Assembly: GCF_025118155.1 (NCBI RefSeq)
Contig: NW_026251387.1
Span: 1,953,501 to 2,017,500 of the forward strand
Source: Cokeromyces recurvatus
Taxonomy: Eukaryota > Mucoromycota > Mucoromycetes > Mucorales > Mucoraceae
Direction of reading: 5' to 3'
DNA length: 64,000 nucleotides
Positions 11,109-24,184 of this stretch are shown here, piece by piece. Position numbers and translations under genes: made by a program. The notes under the pieces are model-generated. The model saw nothing but the letters and a program-made list of their open reading frames with translations. It was not told where the DNA came from and made no database searches. Within the stretch, counting starts at the first letter, position 1; every line of letters begins with the position of its first letter.

Positions 11109-11665
11109 GGGAGCAGCGGTTAGACCACATTACACATATCATCAGCAGATAATTTATTTTTTTTTTTATCATCCAAATATAATATCTACCACTCATCATG
11201 GTTGTAACACAAATAATCAATACTTGCGCACAGATGATTATATATTTATATATTTTACTAACATGTCAAAATATTTATTATTACAGGGCTTATATTATAG
11301 GAATATTAGTGTAGTGTGATTATTAGTATTGTAACATGCATATAATAAAATAAATAGTAGGGCATAAACAATTTATCATATATCTGTACAAAATGTATAT
11401 ATACATATTTATATTATTATTTTTTTTTTTCCTTTTTGTTTCGGGGATTTGAGAGTTGTTATTACTAAGAAATAAACGGAGATTGCCGGTAAATAAGTGT
11501 GTTGTACATCATAGAAAAGAACTTAAAATACAAAGATCAAAAGTGAAAGTTTGTTCAAAGAAGGAAAGTATGTGTGTGTGTGTATGTATGTATGTATGTA
11601 TAATTAATAAATGCATATATACAAAAAAAAAAAAAAAAAAAAAAGGATAGTTGTGTGTGTGTGTG
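10367..11665. other. Intergenic, no gene seen
   Basis: Upstream region of the NXPE-like gene and 3' side of the beta-trefoil gene. It contains a 34-T run (11074-11107) and a GT/AT-rich stretch near 11570-11600. No coding similarity or structured RNA is evident. Confidence 0.5.
11074..11107. repeat. Poly-T run, 34 nt
   Basis: Pure T homopolymer in intergenic DNA, followed by a short G-rich patch. Confidence 0.9.
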
Positions 11666-11961
11666 TTAAGGTGAAATAGGCGTTTGATCATACAATTGAA
11701 TGATAAAGCGAGTTGAAAGGGAAGAAGTATTTTCGAGATGATTTGTATTTGAATTTGATAATAATTTATGCACTTCTTTTTGTACTAACGTTTGAAATCG
11801 AGAACGAATTTCAAAGGGTGAAGTTAACAAAGGAAAATCTGATATAAGATCATGATCAAGTTGATCTAATTTCCAATTTTGAAAGATATGATAAGCAGCA
11901 GCCATAGCAATACCTTTATCACTATAACAACTTGTAAGTCAATTATATACACCATAAAATG

Positions 11962-11997
<36 letters not shown>

Positions 11998-12802
11998 CCT
12001 AATATTTTGCTGCTTTTGTAATGTATAAATACGTTGATGATATTCTTTAAAGGTATCCATAGAGAAAATAGAAGGGTGAGAGCCACGTTTTGCAGGTGAA
12101 AGACCTTGAGGATATTCATATTCACTAGTAGGTGTAGGATAACTAGATGAAGGAGAAAGAGAAGCAGGAGGAGTGAGGATGCATTCATGAATAGAGGAAG
12201 AAGAATTTTTTCGAGTAGTCAAGGATAAGATATCTTGAATGGGTATATTTAAGTCTAATTGGCCTTCAGGTACAAATAACCAACGTTGATTTTCATTATC
12301 AATAGGTTGTAAAGGAAATAAAACTAATTTTTGATATTTCTCTGATGAAGATTGTTGTATTTCCAGTACCCATTCATTACTATAAAGTGAATAAATATAA
12401 ACTCCTGGAAGAGGTCTTCCATAAACATCTACTGGATCTTCTCTGACTGACCATAATTGATTATGTGCTTCCTCTAAAGGTTTTGCATGATATAAGCAAA
12501 TTTCTGTATCTTCAATTAATCGTAATCGACCTAAATAAGGGAAGTTTTTTTTTTTTTTTTAAAAAAAAATACAATACAATACTTGTATATAAAATGATAT
12601 ATTTACCTTTACGAATATCTAATACATAACCATTTGCTTTATTACATAAAAATTGTCCTTTCCAACACCAAAGTTCATAATCAGATAAAGTAGGAGGTCT
12701 TACTATCACTTGTGAGCGAAGTAAACTATCAGATGCTGATATCACATTTCCTGTATTTACAGATCGAATATAAAACCAATCATTGTTTGTTGTCATTGTC
12801 AT
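11666..12802 (-). CDS. Ricin-type beta-trefoil domain protein
   Basis: Three exons: 12802-12607, 12530-11999 and 11921-11666, giving 327 residues. The first about 150 residues look like a ricin-B-type beta-trefoil. Three repeats have the pattern of a glycine-rich turn ending in a Trp/Leu-containing strand: SVNTGNVISASD...LWCWKGQFL, NKANGYVLDIR...NQLWSV and SNEWVLEIQ...NQRWLF. These match the QxW-type repeats. This fold usually binds sugars, but no enzymatic or toxin chain is attached and there is no signal peptide, so an intracellular role is likely. After a Ser/Pro-rich linker, residues about 245-327 form an alpha-helical segment (AYHIFQNWKLDQLDHDL...FQTLVQKEVHKLL). I recognise similar architectures only generally in Mucoromycota. 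Biological role unknown. An alternative start (MTTNND) lies two codons inside. Confidence 0.6.
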
Positions 12803-13116
12803 TTTTTTTTCCTTAAAAAAAAAGGGGGGGAGGAGGAAGAGGAAGGGTAATATTATTATTAAAAAAAATAAAAATAAAAATAAAAATAAAAATAAAAATA
12901 AAAGAATGATGAGTTAGCTTATATATACATATTTTTTTTTCTGAGAAAATCCATAAATAGAAATTTTATGAAAAAGCTTTATTCCGCTTAACAAAGTTAC
13001 ACATGTATTTTTTTATACTACTGTTGCCTTCATTGGTTAATGTCAATGATTGGCTTGATTTATTTTTATCTTTTGCATGAAAAATAATCGGTATACATAT
13101 ATGAATATATAAATAT

Positions 13117-13669
13117 TTATAACTCATTATTTATCGCTTCCACTAAAGGTTTTGTTATATTCAATAAATCATCACCAAGATTTATAAATAGGCCTACATG
13201 TTTATATAATTAATTATTTTTGTAAGAAAAAAAAAAGGGAAGAAAAAAAAAAAAGGAATATTTTAAAATTTACCAGTGTTCGCATCTGATTCAGCAATAA
13301 GTGTGATAGTAAAAGGGGATTGATCTAATTGAATAATTTGGTATTCATCAAAGACACTAATTATACTTTTATTATGCTGAAGACCAAGTTTTGAAGCCTA
13401 AAATTATTGGTTAAAAAGATGACCTCATAATTTTTTTTTTTTTTTTTCATTTCCCATTTTTTTTTTTTTTTTTTTTTTTTTTTGCACTACAACCCTTTAC
13501 CTGATTATTTGCAATAGCAAAAGTACTAGGAATAATAGGTCCAGTCATATTTTCTTTTGCTTTCTCTGAAACACCTACATGTTAAATAATTAAACGATTT
13601 TTATTTTTATTTCTTTATATATTTTTTTATTTTTATTTATTTATTTATTTTTTTCTGTAAAATGAGAAA

Positions 13670-13700
<31 letters not shown>

Positions 13701-13798
13701 CATTTTAATATAATGACTCCATCTCGATCAGTCACCATAGCGACTAGTAAACCGCTATAAAATAGTCGACTACAGATGTGTTCAAATTGTACCTCCAT
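13117..13798 (-). CDS. LAMTOR3: LAMTOR3 / MP1, Ragulator subunit
   Basis: Four short exons: 13798-13702, 13574-13501, 13397-13274 and 13193-13117. All introns are GT-AG with compatible phases. The joined product is 123 residues, against 124 in human LAMTOR3. Diagnostic segments are VTDRDGVIILK (strand-loop near residue 22), PIIPSTFAIANNQASKLGLQ, NKSIISVFDEYQIIQ, FTITLIAESDANTGLF and a closing amphipathic helix. Together they form the roadblock/LC7-type fold. Known role: with LAMTOR2 and the other Ragulator subunits it tethers Rag GTPases to the lysosome or vacuole for TORC1 activation and scaffolds MEK/ERK in animals. The fungal counterpart belongs to the EGO/Ragulator class. Homopolymer runs of 20-24 T (plus strand) fill two of the introns. 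A further upstream exon cannot be excluded, but the length already matches. Confidence 0.88.
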
Positions 13799-16700
13799 TT
13801 GTCGTGTTGAAATGCAAGATCTTTGATTGTCTTTGAAATAAAATAAAAAAATAATACGAAATTATCTGTGTGTGCGTGTGTATGTGTGTGTATGTGTGTG
13901 TGTGTATATGTATGTTTTAAGTTTACGTGTAGAATTAATTTTTTTTTTGGGGGGAGAGGGCTGGATATTTTACACTCAGAAATTATTGGATGACGCCTTC
14001 TTTTTTTGCAAAAATGAAATAGATATTATTCTTTTAACACAAACCCTAGATATATACATATACACACCCCTTTTATGATAGTAGAATAAAGATGGAACAA
14101 ACAAACAAATAATAAACTAAACTTACTACTATTATCAGAAGCTGATATTCAAAATAGTTAAGCATCAATCAGACTTGGATGATAAACAAATATACATTTA
14201 TGTATTATTTTATTATGCAGCTCACCATTAACTGCTTGAAGAATTGCTTACTCGCTCGGAGAATGGATATTATCGAATCATCGATAACGGTTATTGCGTA
14301 AATCGAGTTCATACTGATGACTATTTTAAGTAGTAGGAGTCAGTATCAGACTTGTTTGAATCCCAAGTAGGCGTGTCAATAGAAAAGAAAGAAGAAAGAA
14401 CAGCTAGGGATTGTGTTGAAGATACCAATCTCATACAATGTCTTTCTTTACTTTAAATAACATGATATCTTGAATTAGTATTATTACTCTAGTTGTTGTC
14501 AGCTTCATCTGATATATCTTATATTTCATCTATAATAGGTAGATTATGATTTGAATAGCTTGCTTTTAATAAGACTTGATTCTTTATATATTTATATATA
14601 TTTATATATATATTTATATTTATATATTTATATGTATATGTATATGAAAGCATAATGTCAAATAAAGGAAAAATAATAATACAAGGATATATATAAAAAT
14701 ATATACAAATCATTATGACTCACTGAGAATTGCATTTCTTTGGTAAAACCACTGTTTACTACAACAACAACAATATACTATTATTAATATATGCTTTGTT
14801 TAACTATCATTCCTGTTATATGAAAGTTTCTGATTTATCATTTTCTCAACCTTTTTTTTTTCTTTGGATTAGGTAGTAGCAATAGAGTTAAACTGACAAC
14901 ATCCTTGTTGTTGTTGTTGTTGTTGCTGTTGTCCAATAGTAGCTTATTAAAATAAAGTTTGACTGTAAATGACAGGTGAATATGCTTTTTTTATTTTTTT
15001 ATTCAAGTGCAACTATTGACTATAATGTATAAAAGCTTTTGCCAAACTTTGCTATGTATTCGACGACAACTGATCATTGTTTAGTGAAACACGAAGGATT
15101 AAAGCTGTACCTTTCTCGATGACATAATCATCATACTGACCTTTATTATTATTATTACCCAGCATATATAACAGAAGCCATGTTTTATTACTTATCTAGA
15201 AGTTATTAATAGATAAAGCATATCTATCATTCTCCGTGCTTGTATTAAATATTTTATTTTATTTTATTTTTATATAGAATAGTAAACTACCACAAGAAGG
15301 ATAGAAAGAGAGAGAAAGAGAGAGAGCGAGAGAGAAAAAAATCTCGTATGTTAAAACGATTGTTCTACAAAATGATGGTGAAGAAGAAAAAAAACACCTG
15401 ACTTTTTATTTACAGATGGTAACTATAGCTAATCTCATGGATGCTAGTAGTAATAGTTTATTACTTTTATTAGTAATAAATATATAACAAGTAATTTAAA
15501 TCTGAACACATTAATATATGACAATACAATAACCCACTATTTTGTCATAGAACATATCAATAAGCCTATTTCTATCATCCTATTATTACTCTAATCTACT
15601 TTCAACCAGTCCATTATTCCATAACACGATGACTACACGTAACCAATATAGTGATCAATAACGCGTTCAATATAGTATATTTATACTAAAATTAAAAGGA
15701 ACTTCTTTTATTATTCTAGAAAAAAGGATTTCTTTTATAAACCAAGTAAGGTTTTACATCATGTTAGTAAATACTACACGTGTATCAACAACTTTAAATC
15801 TTAGGAAAAACTTTTTTTAGCATACAATACTGTAAAATAAAATAAAATAAAATAAAATAAAATACTTCTTTGAACAACACTTTTTTTTTGTTATTGTCAT
15901 GCAAGGGGTCATTAAAATAAAAGCTAACTCTATTTAGTCATTATATCTCTTTCAAGTATTTTTTTTTTCTTAAGATTCATATAAGCTAAATAAAAAGTTA
16001 GATGAGTTTTAAAGTATTATTTTTTTTGTAAGGAGCTAATTATAGGACGACAGCTGCCATTACTACCACCCAGAATAAATAAGGCCAGCAGGACATTGGT
16101 AAAAGATTATTTTTAGATCATTTAAATAAACACAAATTAAAGAACAGCTCGCTATGACCACTTGGAGGAGGAGGGGAGGGGGGGTGAGAAGAGAATGGAA
16201 AGGAAGAAAGGAAGGAAGGATAGTTCGTCGATCGTTAGCATCGTCCGTCATAAGAAAGGTATCCTTATCAAAAAAAAACATTTGATTCCCTTTGTATGTA
16301 TCTATTGGATTTATATTGTAAAAGATGACAATAACTACGAATTTGTAGTTGTGTAGAGAAGATTTAAAGCGTTTTAGAAGAAAGGAGGCTGGATATGTGG
16401 ACAAGATATATTGTATAGAGTAAAGTATGAGGTATGTTTTATTTTTATTTTTATTTTTTCTAGACATTATGACAAAGCATTTTAATTATTATAAATTAAT
16501 ATAATAGGATGAACTCTATAATAAATAGCCATAGTCTCTCATAATATCGCTATCTTTGGTTGTCTTATTAAAAGATAGAGCTTATTTTTAGCTGATATAA
16601 ATGTAAATTACACTCGAATTAATCGTTTATTGAACAAGCTCTCTTCCTACTATTTCCATTCTATATACCTATGTACGTATATATATATATATATATACAT

Positions 16701-17463
16701 AGATATATGTTTATAGGCTGAAGGCTTTACTGTAATAAACACTTTTTTCAAAGTTTATGTTACGGTAAAGACACTCTTGATTTATTACTCTTGGATGCCT
16801 GAAGGAGACTATTTATGCTCTTTTTTATAATTTAGTGAAAGTAATAAAATAGTCTATTATTAGAGATAGTATAAATAGTTAAATGTATCAGATCCTATAT
16901 TTAAGACAAATTGAATATTTATGAATTTAACCTATTTTTTTCTTATATATAAGCATATAATAAATATATACACACACTATTCCTGAAAAGATTCTAATAA
17001 GCTTCTCTTTATTGTTGGTTTAGTCTGTATATATATATATATTCTACTTATTACTTTATCATTTCTTAGTAGAATAGAACTGTAATCTATTTTTATTTAA
17101 ATAATAATGGCAAGGGTGAGATTTCAAATTAAGAAAAAAAAATTCCACCAAATGAAATTCTTTTGGGAGGAGATACATCATATTCACTTGAATAAATCTA
17201 ATCAGATGTAAGTAAAAGTGTTTCGAACTAGAAGGCTAGTCAGTCATAAGCAATAATAACAGTACTATCTTATGGAATTGAGGAGGCTTTCTTTGAAGGC
17301 AAGGAATAGCTGTTAGTTTTATGACTGAATTGAACGAGCAAGTCAGCATTACACTTCCTTAGTATTTTTAGTAATAGGCATATTTATCGCAAACAACTTT
17401 TCAAGTCAAGTCTAGACTCATACCAAATATTTAAGTGAAGGAAGGCAGAAAAAAGAAAAAGAA

Positions 17464-17513
<50 letters not shown>

Positions 17514-17648
17514 GGAATCTACTGTAATTTTTAACTGATGCTAATATAAAAAACAAAAGAAAATATGTAATACTCTGAAATGTATGATAACAGATACTAC
17601 TGAAGTCTGTAAAATGGTTCTTTAATATAGAAGAAAGTGCTAATTCTC

Positions 17649-17679
<31 letters not shown>

Positions 17680-18508
17680 AAGAAAAAAGTATAAAATTTA
17701 AAAATATGTCACTCTCTAACAACAGCAACAACAACAAAAATTAAAACTTATACGTCAAATTGGACACTACTATATAATTCTGGAGTAATACAAAGGAAAG
17801 ATGCATTAATAAGGTAGAATATAGAATATTATAATATGCAACAGTATTTATTATATGTTTGTTATTGTTGTCTATGTAAACATATTCCCAATTAAAAATG
17901 ATCTTCATTGAGACCATTTTTTTATTATTATGTAATATAGCACATGTTCAATTAGTGTGTCAATTTCTATAAAAGTTAATTATAATATACATGTTGCATT
18001 CAGGCAGACGATACTGTTAAATAACCATTCATGTATTATATACACTTTTTCTTTTTTTAATATTTGGAGCGTAATATAGAATATTTAATTTTACTTTTTT
18101 TATATTCATCTTAAATATATATACATATTTGATATTATTCTCCCCTTTTTTTAATTAATTAATGTATGGCTGAAGAAGAAAGGAACGTGGAAAATCAACT
18201 GCAGTAAAACCTGCGGAGTAACTTAATAAGAATTGAATGAAAGTTAGACATATTAAGTAAATTACGATTATTAAAAAAAAAAAAAAAAAAAAAAAAGGTT
18301 TTAATATATTTTACTTTCTTATAGTCTCTTTTCTTATTCCATTTAATACTCAATTTTTTGTTCTTTCCTTTTACCTACTACTTGTATATACACACACGCT
18401 CACACACACTCACATATACACTCACTCACTCACATATCTTGCTTAATTCTTCTTCCTTTAATATCTTCTTTTGTTTATTTGCTTTGTTATTGTAACTTTA
18501 TTAAATAA
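13799..18508. other. Long gene-poor stretch, 4.7 kb
   Basis: The longest stretch without a recognised gene. It contains AT-rich DNA, a (GA)19 tract at 17471-17508, a 28-A run near 17650, a GA-rich patch at 16160-16225 and a minus-strand open frame of 134 codons (16467-16063) with no recognisable domain. A plus-strand coding-like fragment of 33 codons (about 14232-14330, containing ENGYYRIIDNGYCVNRVHTD) is not connected to anything. Part of the right end is presumably the promoter and leader of the coiled-coil gene. Confidence 0.5.
17471..17508. repeat. (GA)19 microsatellite
   Basis: Perfect GA/CT dinucleotide tract in intergenic DNA about 1 kb upstream of the coiled-coil gene. Confidence 0.9.
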
Positions 18509-19614
18509 ATGAAATTAGATATTAAAGTTGAAACGACTGTCGCCAAGTTTGATAGAACAATAACAACAAATAGTGTTACCAACAATTTACAATCACACTC
18601 ATTTTTACGTAACAGTCAAGAAAAAAAGAAGATAGAGCTTGTAAATAATCATCATTATCAACAAGAAATAGTTCACAGTAGTAGAATGTCTCCAACGTCA
18701 CCTAGCCATAATCTAACCTCTATCACGCCTCCTCCATCTCCTTCACCTAAAAGTAAATTAAGATATTCTCAAAAGACATTAATCAATAGAGAAAGTCGTT
18801 CGAATATTGACATCTTGGCAGATGATCTCATTGATATGTACGAGAAAGCTCTTCATCAATGCAATGCAGCTGAAAATCGCTATAAAAGACTTGACTTGAC
18901 CATGAAATCGACTTTAAGTTTGCATACCCAAACATATGAAACCTGTATTCAGGAATTGAAAGAAAAGATTAAGCAGTTAGAAAGAGCCAATCATGTTTAC
19001 AGAAACTCTCATTCATTGACAGAGAATAGCTCAAGACTCTCTTCTTCATTCACTGATAATACCTTAAGTCTCTCTTCTTCACTCACTGATAATAGCTTAA
19101 GCCTCTCTTCTTCACTGAATCATGATCCTATTCAACTGAATCATGAAATTAAAAAATTGAATGAACCAAGCAGGGATACTGCATTAAAAGAAGAAATAGA
19201 CATATTAAAGGAACAAATAAGGCTGTCCGAGCAATCGGTACAACAAGTGATGGCTCATTATATACGCGAACTTGAACAGGAACGCGCAAAGACTAAAAAA
19301 TTAAAACAAGTGATTGATAAACAGGATCTTCTGATTGAAACGCTAGAATCAAAATTATCTTCCTCTCTAAAAGGACGTGGTGATGAGGAAGAAGAAGAAG
19401 GGAAAAGTAGTGGTAATCACTATCATTTAAGCCAATCATCTGCAGTGATGACTGCTAGAAAGAGTGAAAAATTATTAGAGGCGCAAATTGAAATTCAAGG
19501 TATTGAATTAGAAGATAAAAAAAATTGCTTTCGATTTTAATTGATGAACGAGATGTACTCTTGAAGAAAATTGAACAATTATCAAAGGAGAACTCTCAAT
19601 TAGTGGGGAATCAA

Positions 19615-19645
<31 letters not shown>

Positions 19646-20241
19646 GTGTCAAGTGTCATCATAGTCATGCTAGTGAGCCTACTACCTATCAATACAAGAA
19701 AAAGAATCGTGGTCGTTCTTCTATTGACCTTCTCGCAAAGATAGCAAAATTTGATGTAACCTCTCAACAACCTAATAATCATCACTCTAAATCATCTGTT
19801 ATTAAAATTATAAACGCTTCTTCATCCGCAACTACAATTCCTCCAAGTCCTCCTCCTAAAAATCCTCTTCCTCCTATTCCGCCGCCCCATCAAACAAACC
19901 CCACCATCTTGATGAATTTTCCACCTTACATTCAAAATAATAAAACCAGTACCCCTACAACAAAATATTCAACTACACCAAAATCATTTGGTAGATCTTG
20001 GTCTTGTCTTAACTATGAAGTGGCGAAAGACTCTAGCAGTTATTTTGCCCCTCCTTCAAATCACGAACAAAAGCCTGCCTATTGTCCCATAGATGACAAA
20101 TCTCCAGACAAAGAATGGCGCGAGTCTATTATAAAAGATTTTCATTACCCTCCCCATAATAAAGCCAACAGCATTCAAAATAATCATCATTTACGTTTTT
20201 CGTCAATATTGAAAAACTGGAGAAAACGTACTGTAACTTAA
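18509..20241 (+). CDS. Coiled-coil protein with polyproline region; frame break near 19520
   Basis: Two long frames overlap. 18509-19540 encodes 343 residues and 19525-20241 continues in the -1 frame for about 238 more. The junction is an A8 run (19517-19524) inside GAT AAA AAA AAT TGC. One more A, or a -1 ribosomal shift on A AAA AAT, would fuse them. The coiled-coil heptads on both sides then join smoothly (IQGIELEDKK then LLSILIDERDVLLKKIEQL). No intron fits. Features of the fused protein: Ser/Pro-rich head with TPPPSPSPK; helical coiled coils at about residues 100-160 and 220-290; three 11-residue Ser-rich repeats between them; Asn run; polyproline stretch PPSPPPKNPLPPIPPPH that could bind SH3 or profilin; basic carboxyl end. 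There is no family name I can support. A cytoskeletal or polarity scaffold is a guess. Confidence 0.6.
19037..19117 (+). repeat. 33-nt tandem repeat inside coding sequence
   Basis: Two full 33-nt units (19037-19069, 19070-19102) and a partial third encode LSSS(F/L)TDN(T/S)LS. The preceding codons HSLTENSSR look like a decayed further unit. The repeat lies between two coiled-coil segments of the coiled-coil protein. Confidence 0.85.
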
Positions 20242-20689
20242 ATTATAATTTCTTACTATCCTGCCCTCCCTTTCCTCCTTTTTTTTTTTTTCCCCACTTG
20301 TAAATAGATAAATAAAACACGCAATATGAATTTTGTACATAGCTTATTAAGCATAGACACACATACACGTACGCACACATACCTATCTTCTATCAATTCT
20401 CTCTCTCTCTTTCTCTCTCTTATGGCTTTGTTTTGAAAGATTTTGGATATAAAAGAGTTTCATCAAAAGTAATATTCATCATAAATGGTGTATATAGCTA
20501 ATCACCTTTAGATGACGTAAACAAGAACGTGTTGCGCGTCCTATTTTTTTTTTCCTTTTTTAAACGCAGACAAAATATGTTTGAAATATTCTAAAAACGC
20601 GAAGCAAGCTTTTTATTTTATTTTATTTTATTTTATTTTTTTTCTTGAAAAAAAACAAAGAAAAGATAAAGTTCATCTACTGAAAAATA
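20242..20689. other. Intergenic between coiled-coil gene and RPN1
   Basis: Contains a pyrimidine-rich patch (about 20395-20425) and a TTTTA pentanucleotide repeat (about 20611-20639). It should hold the RPN1 promoter. No gene seen. Confidence 0.5.
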
Positions 20690-23600
20690 ATGGTTAGCGA
20701 AAAAAAAGAAGAGACTATTATAAAGCCTACCGAAGAATTGGCTCCCAAGAATGGAAAAAAGGATAAAAAAGATAAAAAAGAACAAGAAGAAGAATTGGTA
20801 ATACAAGGAATAAAGCAGAATGTAGTGAGCGATTATACTGATGACTTTCTTTTTATTATTATTTTTTTTTTTTCGCTTAATCTTGCTGAATAGTCTGAAG
20901 AAGATCAACAATTAAAGAATGAATTAGAATTAATGGTTGAACGTTTAAAGGTAAATAAAGATGCAATGATATGACCCGAAGTTTTTTTTTATTAAGAAAA
21001 CGAGTATTGATTACGTATACCTTGTTCATTTTATTTAGGAAAATAATACAGAACTTCATCGTCCTGCACTTGAACATTTACGTACAGCCATTCGTACTTC
21101 TACAAGTTCAATGACCTCTGTGCCTAAACCTTTGAAATTTTTAAGTCCATTCTATCCATTATTAAAGAAACTTCATGAATCATGGGCAGATTCTCCTGAC
21201 AAAAAACTTTTTGCAGACATCTTATCAGTTCTCTCAATGAGTTATGGTGAAGAAGGTCAACGTGAAACATTGAAATATAGATTTATCGGTTCTACTGAAG
21301 AGGATATTGGTTCATGGGGTCATGAATATGTTCGACATTTATCAGGCGAAATTATGCAAGAATATCAAGCACGTTTAGAAAATGAACAATCTACAGAAGA
21401 GTTAATCAAATTGGCTTTAGAAATTGTTCCCTTTTTCCTTAAGCACAATGCTGAAGCTGATGCTGTCGATCTTTTGCTTGAGATTGAATCTATTGATCAA
21501 CTTCCTCGTTTTATTGACAAAAATACTTATGAACGTGTCTGCCTTTATATGGTCAGGTACATATACATATATATATATACATATTTATATTTATTTATTT
21601 ATTTAGAGCTTAAATGTGTCAATTATTTATCTTTTTTTTTTTTTTTTTTTTATTAGTTGCGTCAATTTGTTAGCTCCTCCTGATGACCTTGAATTCCTTA
21701 AAACAGCTCGTACTATTTATCGTCAACAAGAAAAATATGCTCAAGCACTTAATTTATCTATCCGTGTTGGAGATATGGATTTAATTAAAGAAGATTTTGA
21801 GAATTGTCCAGATCCGTAAGTTCATTAATAGCATGATTATACATTATCTAAATAGTGTTTATTTTTTACATCTAGTTTACTTAAAAAGCAAATGGCATTT
21901 CAACTTGCCCGTCAACAAATTCATATTGAAACAGAGGATGCTGATCTCAATGCCTGTATCAACAATACCAACCTTTCTCGCTATTTCCTTTCACTTGCTC
22001 GTGAATTGGATGTCATGGAACCTAAGGTTCCCGAGGATATTTATAAAAGCCATTTAGAGAACCACAGAACTGCTTTCAATAGTAATTTAGATTCTGCTCG
22101 TAATAACTTGGCTTCTTCATTTGTAAATGGTTTTGTTAATGCTGGTTTCTGTAAGGATAAGTTGATGATAACGGATGATGAGAATGATTCCTCTTGGATT
22201 TATAAGACAAAAGAGCATGGTATGACAAGTTCAACCGCTTCTTTGGGTCTTATTTCCCTTTGGGATATTGAAACCGGCTTGGGTTTGATTGATAAATACA
22301 TGTATTCTTCTGATGACCATATCAAGGCCGGCGCCTTACTTGGTATTGGTATTTTAAATTCCAGTGTTCGTGAAGAATCTGATCCTGCTTTAGCTTTATT
22401 AACTGAACATTTGGAATCAAAATCTCTTGTTACTAAACAAGCTGCTATTTTTGGGTAAGTCTTGTTTATTTTCTTTTTTTTTTTATTTATTTATGATAAA
22501 GAGAGAGAGAGAGAGAGAAAGAAAAAAAATTAGATATTTATACATACATATCTATCTAGTCTTGGTCTTGCTTATGCTGGATCTGCACGTGAAGAGGTGT
22601 CAGAATTATTGTTACCTATCGTTAGTGATACTACCTTAGCTATGGAACTTTCTTCTTTAGCTGCTTTGGCCCTTGGTTTAGTATTTGTTGGTTCTTGTGA
22701 TGGTGACATTACTAGTACTATTTTACAAACTATGATGGAACGTGAAGATGTTTACCTTAAAGACTCGTGGTCACGCTTTATGGCATTAGGTCTTGGTCTT
22801 TTGTATCTTGGTAAACAAGATGCTTCTGAAGCTACTTTAGAAACATTAAAAGCTATTGAGCACCCTCTTGGTAAGCAAGCAGAAGTTTTGGTTGAAGCCT
22901 TATCATTTGCTGGTACTGGCAATGTATTAAAAGTCCAAAAGATGCTTCATATGTGCAACGATCATTTGGATAAAGATAAGGATGATGATACATTCCAGGG
23001 CTTTGCTACTCTTGGTGTAGCATTAATTGCTATGGGTGAGGATATTGGTTCTGAAATGTCTTTACGTACATTTAATCATTTAGTAAGTGCATCTTAAAAA
23101 AAAAAAAGTATATGTTTTGTTTAAACTTAATATAATATGATTAGATGCATTATGGTGAGCCTGTTATTAGGAAAGCTGTTCCTTTAGCCTATGGTCTTTT
23201 GTGTGCTTCTAATCCTCAAGTTACTATTCTTGACACTCTTAGTAAATATTCTCACGATAATGATAGTGAAGTAGCTATCAGCGCTATCTTTGCTATGGGT
23301 CTTGTTGGTGCTGGTACTAATAATGCTCGTCTTGCTCAAATGTTAAGACAACTCGCTAGTTTCTATCATAAAGATGCTTCAAGTTTATTCATGGTTCGTA
23401 TTGCTCAAGGTCTTTTGCATATGGCTAAAGGTACTATGACTTTAAATCCTTTCCACACTGATCGTCAAATTATGTCTCCTGTCGCTGTTGCTGGTTTAAT
23501 GGCCAGTATTATTGCTTTTACTGATTATAAATCATGTAAGTTTTTTTTTTCTTTCTTTTTGTATTGAAATAATATATGCTAATACTAACATATATACATA

Positions 23601-24004
23601 TATATATATATATATATATTAGTCATCTTTGGCAAGTACCACTATTTGTTATATTCTCTTGTCACTGCTATGTATCCTCGATTCTTGATTACATTTGACG
23701 AATCTATAGAAAGTTTACCTGTCACAGTCCGTGTTGGTCAAGCTGTTGATGTTGTTGGTCAAGCAGGTCGACCAAAGACTATTACTGGCTTCCAAACACA
23801 TTCTACACCTGTTCTTCTTGCTCACTCAGAACGTGCTGAACTTGCATCTGAAGAGTGTAAGTATATAGAATGATTTATGAAGCAAATATTAGCTTATTTT
23901 CTAATTTTTATTGTATAAATATAGACATACCTTTAGCACCTGTTTTAGAAGGCATTGTCCTGTTACGAAAGAACCCTGAATACATGGAGGAAGATAAAGA
24001 GTAG
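20690..24004 (+). CDS. RPN1: 26S proteasome regulatory subunit Rpn1
   Basis: Nine exons: 20690-20797, 20894-20950, 21039-21556, 21657-21815, 21876-22454, 22560-23082, 23145-23535, 23623-23856 and 23925-24004. All phases agree, giving 882 residues (human 908). The Lys/Glu-rich head is followed by [20 protein letters not shown], a near-universal Rpn1 signature. The middle carries proteasome/cyclosome alanine-glycine repeats ([74 protein letters not shown]). The end has [25 protein letters not shown] and [11 protein letters not shown] followed by [11 protein letters not shown]. Rpn1 is the base-complex scaffold that docks ubiquitin receptors and the deubiquitinase Ubp6. The codon choice is richer in C/G-ending codons than in neighbouring genes, consistent with good expression. 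Confidence 0.97.
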
Positions 24005-24184
24005 AGTTATATTGAAATAAAAAAAAAAAAAGAAAAGAAAAGAGAACGAAAAAAAAGAGAAAGTTTAAATGTAAAACTGATTTTTTTTGGAAGTATAAAG
24101 TTAAAAGCCGTATATATTTTATTTTGTATTTATATAAATATACAGAAATGTGTGTGTATACACTATTTATATGCCAAAAAAAAA

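Noticed and set aside
16156..16225. GA/G-rich patch as a possible structured RNA or G-quadruplex
   Set aside because: Purine bias looks like a decayed microsatellite; no paired stems, and G runs are not regularly spaced.
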